From assembly GCA_029256345.1 (NCBI GenBank), contig JAQSYC010000061.1, forward strand, positions 1-9,838: 9,838 bases of DNA, in the 5' to 3' direction. The stretch's first letter is position 1. Every line of letters begins with the position of its first letter. This DNA comes from Clostridia bacterium (lineage in GTDB: Bacteria; Bacillota; Clostridia; Lachnospirales; Cellulosilyticaceae). This document shows positions 6,198 to 9,838 of the stretch, in pieces. The notes beneath the pieces are model-generated. The model was not told where the DNA came from. It saw nothing but the letters and a program-made list of their open reading frames with translations, and did no database searches. The translations under genes and the position numbers were made by a program.

Positions 6198-7046
6198 CTA
6201 TCCTAGCTTAATCTCTTCATTTACTTGAAACAGTTTCAGTATTGCTTCCCATAAGATATGTTCTGACATCCTAGTTTGTCTTGGTTCACATAAATAACGA
6301 ATGGTCAGCAGGATTTGATTATCCTTAAGTTCCGTGTAAATAGTTGGTGTCAAATTGTTATAATAAATGAGGTGCTTTTTACCGGCTTCATCGATCTGCC
6401 CCCGAGCTTCTTCTACAGTACCCTGGGTGTGTTCTTCTAATAACGCATAAATAAGCCTTTTTGCCAATTCCCAGTCACTGTTTTTATCGATTGGAATTTT
6501 CATTTCGTGCCATATATATTTAAATCCTTTTTCGTAGTTTGAAAGAGGAAAATTAAAAACATGCATATTGGGTATATGTGTGATTCTCCCCGTACTTTGT
6601 TCCCCTGAAATACGATTTCCTACCTCCAACACACTAAACTGCAACAACCTAATATCTATCACATCCCCTATTTGTCCTGCAATCTCAATACGGTCACCAA
6701 CCTTAAAAGGATTTGCCCATAATATATAAAGCGCTCCTATCATGTTCAAAATAATATCTCTCATAGCAATCGCTAGACCGGCTGTAAAAAACCCAATAAA
6801 GGTTACAATATGGGTAGCGGAATCCTGCCAAATAATAAGCAGTCCAATGATAAAGACCGTAACAAACAACCCCTTAGCAATTTTTTGAGTGGTAAATTGC
6901 TTAGCTACATCGTATGCTTTTTTACGAATAATCCGCATGGTATAACGTTTTATACCATACAACAAAATCAACACAACAATGCTATATAAACTATTGAGCA
7001 GCGCTTGCTGCATTGCTTCACTTTGATTATTAAACAGCGTATACAT
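6198..7046 (-). CDS. MscS-family small-conductance mechanosensitive channel
   Basis: A 282-residue inner-membrane protein, close to the 286 of E. coli MscS. Such channels open under membrane tension to release solutes on hypo-osmotic shock. Three membrane segments are visible: about 18-34 (LYSIVVLILLYGI), 58-73 (GLFVTVFIIGLLIIW) and 78-110. The third includes the pore helix GFFTAGLAIAMRDIILNMIG. NPFKVGDRIEIAGQIGDVIDI then marks the start of the cytoplasmic beta domain, and the C-terminal alpha/beta cage part completes the protein. The start is uncertain: ATG 7046-7044 has AAAGGG ten bases upstream, while an in-frame TTG at 7055 has GAGGT eight bases upstream and would add three residues. The gene follows msrAB after about 90 bases with no terminator between, so they may share a transcript. 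Confidence 0.92.
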   Translation of the reverse strand: MYTLFNNQSEAMQQALLNSLYSIVVLILLYGIKRYTMRIIRKKAYDVAKQFTTQKIAKGLFVTVFIIGLLIIWQDSATHIVTFIGFFTAGLAIAMRDIILNMIGALYILWANPFKVGDRIEIAGQIGDVIDIRLLQFSVLEVGNRISGEQSTGRITHIPNMHVFNFPLSNYEKGFKYIWHEMKIPIDKNSDWELAKRLIYALLEEHTQGTVEEARGQIDEAGKKHLIYYNNLTPTIYTELKDNQILLTIRYLCEPRQTRMSEHILWEAILKLFQVNEEIKLG

Positions 7047-7136
7047 CCAATTCAATCCCTTTTACCTCACTTAACCTTGTTTTTATACCTTATAAGCCCC
7101 TTATTTTATCGATTCTTTTTTATTTTACTACACTCC

Positions 7137-8093
7137 CTATACCTTATCAAGATAGTCTCCATACCCTTCTTGCTGCATTTTGTTTTTGGGTATGAATCTA
7201 AGTGCTGCTGAATTAATACAATATCTTAGTCCCCCTTGTTCTTTAGGTCCATCTTCAAATACATGACCTAGATGGGAATCTGCCTCTAGACTTCTCACCT
7301 CTGTCCGAAGCATACCATGGGTGAGGTCTTGTTTTTTCTCAATATCTGCTGGACTTACTGGCCTTGAAAAAGCTGGCCATCCACACCCTGAATCAAACTT
7401 GTCTTTAGAAGAAAATAGTGGTTTTCCACTGACAATATCTACATAAATCCCCTCTTCAAAATGATTAAAATATTCATTTTTATAAGGAGGCTCAGTGGCA
7501 TTTTCCTGAGTCACCCTGTACTGCATCTGTGTTAACTCCTTTTTCAGCGTGCTTTTATTAACAGGTTTATCCTGCCATTTGCTTTTTGTAAAGGCTTCTC
7601 TGCCAGAACCCTTATAATAAAGATTGTACCTAAACGAATGCTTCTTATAATAATCTTGATGCGCCTCTTCAGCAGGGTAAAATACCTCTGCTGGCTTTAG
7701 AGCCGTAACAATAGGTTTATCAAACCTTCCACTTTTTCCAAGTTCCTGTACATAGTTTTCTGCTACCTTTTTCTGCTCTTCATTCCAATAAAATACCGCT
7801 GTTTTGTAGCTTTCCCCCCTATCATGAAACTGCCCGCCCTCATCTGTGGGGTCAATGCTTCTAAAAAAAGCATCTACAAGCTCTTCATAACTTGTTTGAT
7901 CTGTTTTGTAAGTAATCTGCACCGCTTCATAATGTCCTGTCGTATGTGTGCATACCTCTTCATAAGTTGGATTTCTTTTACCGCCTCCCGTATAACCCAC
8001 TTCTACCTTTATAACGCCTTCGAACGCATCAAAAGGTTTTACCATACACCAAAAACAGCCTCCTGCAAAAATAGCTTGTTCAATATCCTTCAT
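7137..8093 (-). CDS. msrAB: Fused peptide methionine sulfoxide reductase MsrA-MsrB
   Basis: A 318-residue bifunctional cytoplasmic enzyme that reduces both the S (MsrA) and R (MsrB) epimers of methionine sulfoxide in proteins. The MsrA domain comes first: FAGGCFWCMVKPFD with catalytic Cys13, GYTGGGKRNPTYEEVC, and the late motif YPAEEAHQDYY. The MsrB domain starts near residue 183 (LTQMQYRVTQENATEPPYKN) and carries FDSGCGWPAFSRP, whose Cys is the probable resolving residue, then DSHLGHVFEDGP and LRYCINSAALRFIP with the catalytic Cys. The zinc-binding CxxC pairs of some MsrB proteins are absent, as is common in A-B fusions. The start is ATG 8093-8091 with AGGAGG eight bases upstream; a GTG at 8102 in frame overlaps that ribosome site and is rejected. 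The gene has its own promoter and lacks a signal peptide. Confidence 0.96.
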   Translation of the reverse strand: MKDIEQAIFAGGCFWCMVKPFDAFEGVIKVEVGYTGGGKRNPTYEEVCTHTTGHYEAVQITYKTDQTSYEELVDAFFRSIDPTDEGGQFHDRGESYKTAVFYWNEEQKKVAENYVQELGKSGRFDKPIVTALKPAEVFYPAEEAHQDYYKKHSFRYNLYYKGSGREAFTKSKWQDKPVNKSTLKKELTQMQYRVTQENATEPPYKNEYFNHFEEGIYVDIVSGKPLFSSKDKFDSGCGWPAFSRPVSPADIEKKQDLTHGMLRTEVRSLEADSHLGHVFEDGPKEQGGLRYCINSAALRFIPKNKMQQEGYGDYLDKV

Positions 8094-8131
8094 GATTATC
8101 ACCTCCTCTTTATAGTTCCTTATATTATTTT

Positions 8132-8171
8132 ATTATATACCATTAATACATTCCGTAGAAATTTCAGTCAA
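8132..8171 (-). promoter_or_regulatory. Probable promoter region of msrAB
   Basis: On the minus strand TTGACT (8171-8166) is followed after 17 bases by TATTAA (8148-8143), a usable sigma-A pair. A perfect TATAAT (8137-8132) lies just downstream but its matching -35 position (TTCTAC) is poor. Either would give a leader of roughly 20 to 45 bases before the msrAB start. Confidence 0.5.
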
Positions 8172-8220
8172 CAATTAAACACTAGTAATCGTTGCTAAAA
8201 TTTATTTTTTTGGAAATTAT

Positions 8221-8233
8221 ACTCATTATGAGT
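8221..8233. promoter_or_regulatory. 13-base palindrome ACTCATTATGAGT, possible operator
   Basis: A perfect inverted repeat with a single central base, in the gap between divergent msrAB and the small membrane protein gene. It lies 45 bases before the latter's ATG, in the area where its promoter must be. No regulator is identifiable and a palindrome of this size could arise by chance. Confidence 0.25.
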
Positions 8234-8277
8234 GGGGTGATTCATTTTATATATTAAAAATTTAACAGGAGATGAAA

Positions 8278-8472
8278 ATGATAATTATAGCTCTATTATG
8301 TGGATTATTGTCTGCACTGGTAGTTACAAATGTTTTAATTTATATCATAAAAAAAATTTTTCATCACTTTAATTATGCACTTACTAATACATCCTACTAT
8401 TTACTGTCGTCTATCCTCATACTTATTGTAGGACTCCTAATAGGTTTTTGTATAATCCGTATAATTTCTTGA
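8278..8472 (+). CDS. Small membrane protein, 64 residues, two membrane segments, unknown
   Basis: I do not recognise the family. The protein is almost all hydrophobic: a first membrane segment at about 1-24 (MIIIALLCGLLSALVVTNVL and on) and a second at about 44-63 (LLSSILILIVGLLIGFCIIR). A short polar loop with KKIFHHF and NYALTNTSYY lies between them. The ATG at 8278 is chosen because AGGAG lies six bases upstream; the in-frame ATG at 8272 abuts that ribosome site directly. It is the first gene of the plus-strand block, 71 bases before the next gene. A clean promoter could not be fixed; a palindrome lies just upstream. It may be a small accessory membrane protein, but nothing in the sequence names its partner. 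Confidence 0.65.
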   Translation: MIIIALLCGLLSALVVTNVLIYIIKKIFHHFNYALTNTSYYLLSSILILIVGLLIGFCIIRIIS

Positions 8473-8543
8473 AAGCGTGTGTATTTGAGCCAAATCTTAT
8501 AGCTTAACCTATGAAATAAATTTTGCAAAGAAGGGGTATACGA

Positions 8544-9164
8544 ATGGGAAAGATATTGTCTGTACTTGAGAAATATAAATTAATAGAAAAGGAGGATGAA
8601 AAGATGCCGTTATCTGAAACTTTAACCGAAACTTCCCCAGATGCAGTTACATCTCCTGTGACCAGTGACTCTTATTCCAAAGAAACTGCTTCTCAAACCG
8701 ACTCCATGGACTTATCTGATACGCATCACTTAACAGATTTACCTTATACTAAAAATCTAACACTTGAAGAAATTTATGATTTTTACAAATTAAATACACC
8801 ACTTATTACTAATACTGTATTTGTACTTGAGAATCTCATCAATGCCTTGCCAAATGAACTACCGGAGTATGTCAAAAAAACGACTTTAAACAATATTTTA
8901 GTTGCTTCATCCATGGACTTAGAACAGTTATTAAGCGATGGTGTAAGCAGAACAACCATACTTAATCAATTTGCTGATGACTATACCACTCAAAACTCTC
9001 AAGCTATTACTGCTCTCAAACAAGAAATTGATAAGCTTTCTGCCCTCATTAGCGATTACCACCAACAGATTAAAAATAAAGAGGTGATGGTTGGCAAACA
9101 GCTATCTCTCATTAAGCTTGAAGAAGAGCGCATTCATAATGTGCTTGATTTCTTTGAGAAATAA
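8544..9164 (+). CDS. Hypothetical protein with S/T-rich linker and C-terminal coiled coil
   Basis: A 206-residue soluble protein I cannot assign. It has three parts. An N-terminal amphipathic helix (MGKILSVLEKYKLIEKEDEK) comes first. A low-complexity Ser/Thr/Asp/Pro-rich stretch covers about 22-65. From about 72 onward it is helical, ending in a heptad-like coiled coil at about 150-205 (ITALKQEIDKLSALISDYH and KEVMVGKQLSLIKLEEERIH). The ATG at 8544 has AAGGGG seven bases upstream. A second in-frame ATG at 8604 (codon 21) has an even better site, AAAAGGAGG, eight bases upstream, so a shorter form is possible. There is no signal peptide or membrane segment. It lies six bases before the VanW-like gene and is surely co-transcribed, so a role linked to the cell envelope is plausible but unproven. 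Confidence 0.8.
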   Translation: MGKILSVLEKYKLIEKEDEKMPLSETLTETSPDAVTSPVTSDSYSKETASQTDSMDLSDTHHLTDLPYTKNLTLEEIYDFYKLNTPLITNTVFVLENLINALPNELPEYVKKTTLNNILVASSMDLEQLLSDGVSRTTILNQFADDYTTQNSQAITALKQEIDKLSALISDYHQQIKNKEVMVGKQLSLIKLEEERIHNVLDFFEK

Positions 9165-9170
9165 GAACTT

Positions 9171-9838
9171 ATGATAACTATTGTTAATAAATCGTTTGTT
9201 ATTAAACTCTTTTTAATACAAATTTTATGTGGAACGCTGAGTCTTAGCTTAGGACTTAAATATGGTATATCATCGCACCTTTCTAAATACACTGATAAGA
9301 TTTATGACAACCTGATGATTGCGGGTATTAACGTGAATAGCCTCACCCGTGAACAAGCATTTAAAAGGATTGAAGCACAGTACATAGATACGATTATGGA
9401 AAAACAAATCACTTTGACATTGGATACTCAGCTATTTAAAGCTTCTTTAAAAACATTTATTAAGGATTCAAATTTAGATGAAGTTGTAAATGAGGTCTAT
9501 AGCTATCCTAATCATTTATCTACCGTGGAAAAATGGTTATTCCTTCTAAAGGATCAGCCTGAAAACTTCGATATCAGATTTGATTTTGATCAAGCATCCA
9601 TCGAGCTATTTGCTGAGCATATTATCGCTCAGGTTAACCGCAGATCTCAAGATGCTGCCATAACCATTGACTCTCAAGGCAGTATAGCTATTTCCCCTCA
9701 CGCAAATGGCTACATAGTTGACAAGGAAAAACTCGTTGCGCAAATCAGTAACTCATTAATGTCCTACTCTGATGAGCTGATTAACCTCTCGGATTTTGTG
9801 ACCGAAAGTTCTCCAATGAATACAACTGCTCTTTTGGA
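9171..9838 (+). CDS. Membrane-anchored VanW-like / PG_binding_4-type protein, N-terminal part (runs off window)
   Basis: The first 222 codons are present without a stop. An N-terminal hydrophobic segment (about 8-29: FVIKLFLIQILCGTLSLSLG) is a membrane anchor or uncleaved signal. Next, NLMIAGINVNSLTREQAFKR resembles the G-h-x-V-x-x-h-T-x-x-x-A start of VanW-family and YkuD-linked extracytoplasmic proteins. Around 165-195 the pattern ITIDSQGSIAISPHANGYIV then DKEKL matches the putative peptidoglycan-binding domain (PG_binding_4) that precedes VanW or L,D-transpeptidase domains. Which C-terminal domain it carries is not visible here. The protein would face the cell wall. Its ATG is six bases after the previous stop and has only a weak ribosome site (AAGAA), so translational coupling is likely. 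Confidence 0.68.
   Translation, partial: MITIVNKSFVIKLFLIQILCGTLSLSLGLKYGISSHLSKYTDKIYDNLMIAGINVNSLTREQAFKRIEAQYIDTIMEKQITLTLDTQLFKASLKTFIKDSNLDEVVNEVYSYPNHLSTVEKWLFLLKDQPENFDIRFDFDQASIELFAEHIIAQVNRRSQDAAITIDSQGSIAISPHANGYIVDKEKLVAQISNSLMSYSDELINLSDFVTESSPMNTTALL

Noticed and set aside
7824..8198. Plus-strand open frame opposite the start of msrAB
   Set aside because: Antisense to catalytic MsrA motifs that are fully conserved on the minus strand; no family resemblance. Similar short plus-strand frames at 1512-1748, 5172-5387 and 7005-7211 were dropped for the same reason.
8485..8515. Possible promoter TTGAGC and TATGAA before the coiled-coil gene
   Set aside because: Both boxes are weak and the spacer is 19 bases; read-through from the preceding gene explains expression as well.
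1..9838. CRISPR array, tRNA, rRNA, insertion sequence or riboswitch
   Set aside because: No regularly spaced repeats, no transposase or terminal inverted repeats, and no recognisable structural RNA were found; the gaps are short and mostly hold promoters and terminators.

Overview
The window looks like chromosomal DNA from a low-GC, anaerobic Firmicute of the class Clostridia. The base composition is A+T-rich, Shine-Dalgarno sites are strong (AAGGGGG, AGGAGG), and the gene families fit: a flagellin-type Maf glycosyltransferase, legionaminic acid enzymes, MsrAB and a VanW-like protein. A Lachnospiraceae or Cellulosilyticum-like origin is an impression only. No rRNA, tRNA, CRISPR array or mobile element was seen, and there is no gene-free stretch longer than about 210 bases.

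Left block, minus strand, read from about 6071 down to 1. A near-consensus sigma-A promoter (6043-6071) drives a 95-residue protein, S1. A hairpin terminator follows S1. Next come S2, a 572-residue Maf-type (MAF_flag10/DUF115) glycosyltransferase, a 58-residue protein S3 overlapping S4, then S5 and S6, all tightly spaced. A second, near-perfect terminator sits after S6. Only about 28 bases later come legB (NAD-dependent sugar-nucleotide 4,6-dehydratase), legC (PLP aminotransferase) and the start of a CBS-domain protein, probably the nucleotidyltransferase of the same sugar pathway, which runs off the window. S1, S2, S4, S5 and S6 are diverged members of one small beta-sandwich family resembling carboxypeptidase regulatory-like or transthyretin-like domains. 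None has a signal peptide. The simplest reading is that LegB, LegC and neighbours outside the window make a nonulosonic acid of the legionaminic type, Maf transfers it, and the acceptors may be the small proteins themselves rather than, or as well as, flagellin. The two terminators without obvious new promoters suggest one graded transcript with S1 made most.

Middle block, minus strand, 8093 to 6198: a fused methionine sulfoxide reductase MsrAB with its own promoter, then an MscS-family mechanosensitive channel ending in a terminator. This is ordinary stress housekeeping.

Right block, plus strand, 8278 to the end: a 64-residue protein with two membrane segments, a 206-residue protein with an S/T-rich linker and a C-terminal coiled coil, and the first 222 codons of a membrane-anchored VanW/peptidoglycan-binding-like protein. 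The 175-base gap between msrAB and this divergent block holds the msrAB promoter and a 13-base palindrome.

The part most likely to be undescribed is the S1-S6 plus Maf cluster. It looks like a glycosylated small-subunit surface structure, although nothing in the sequence proves assembly, glycosylation or location.
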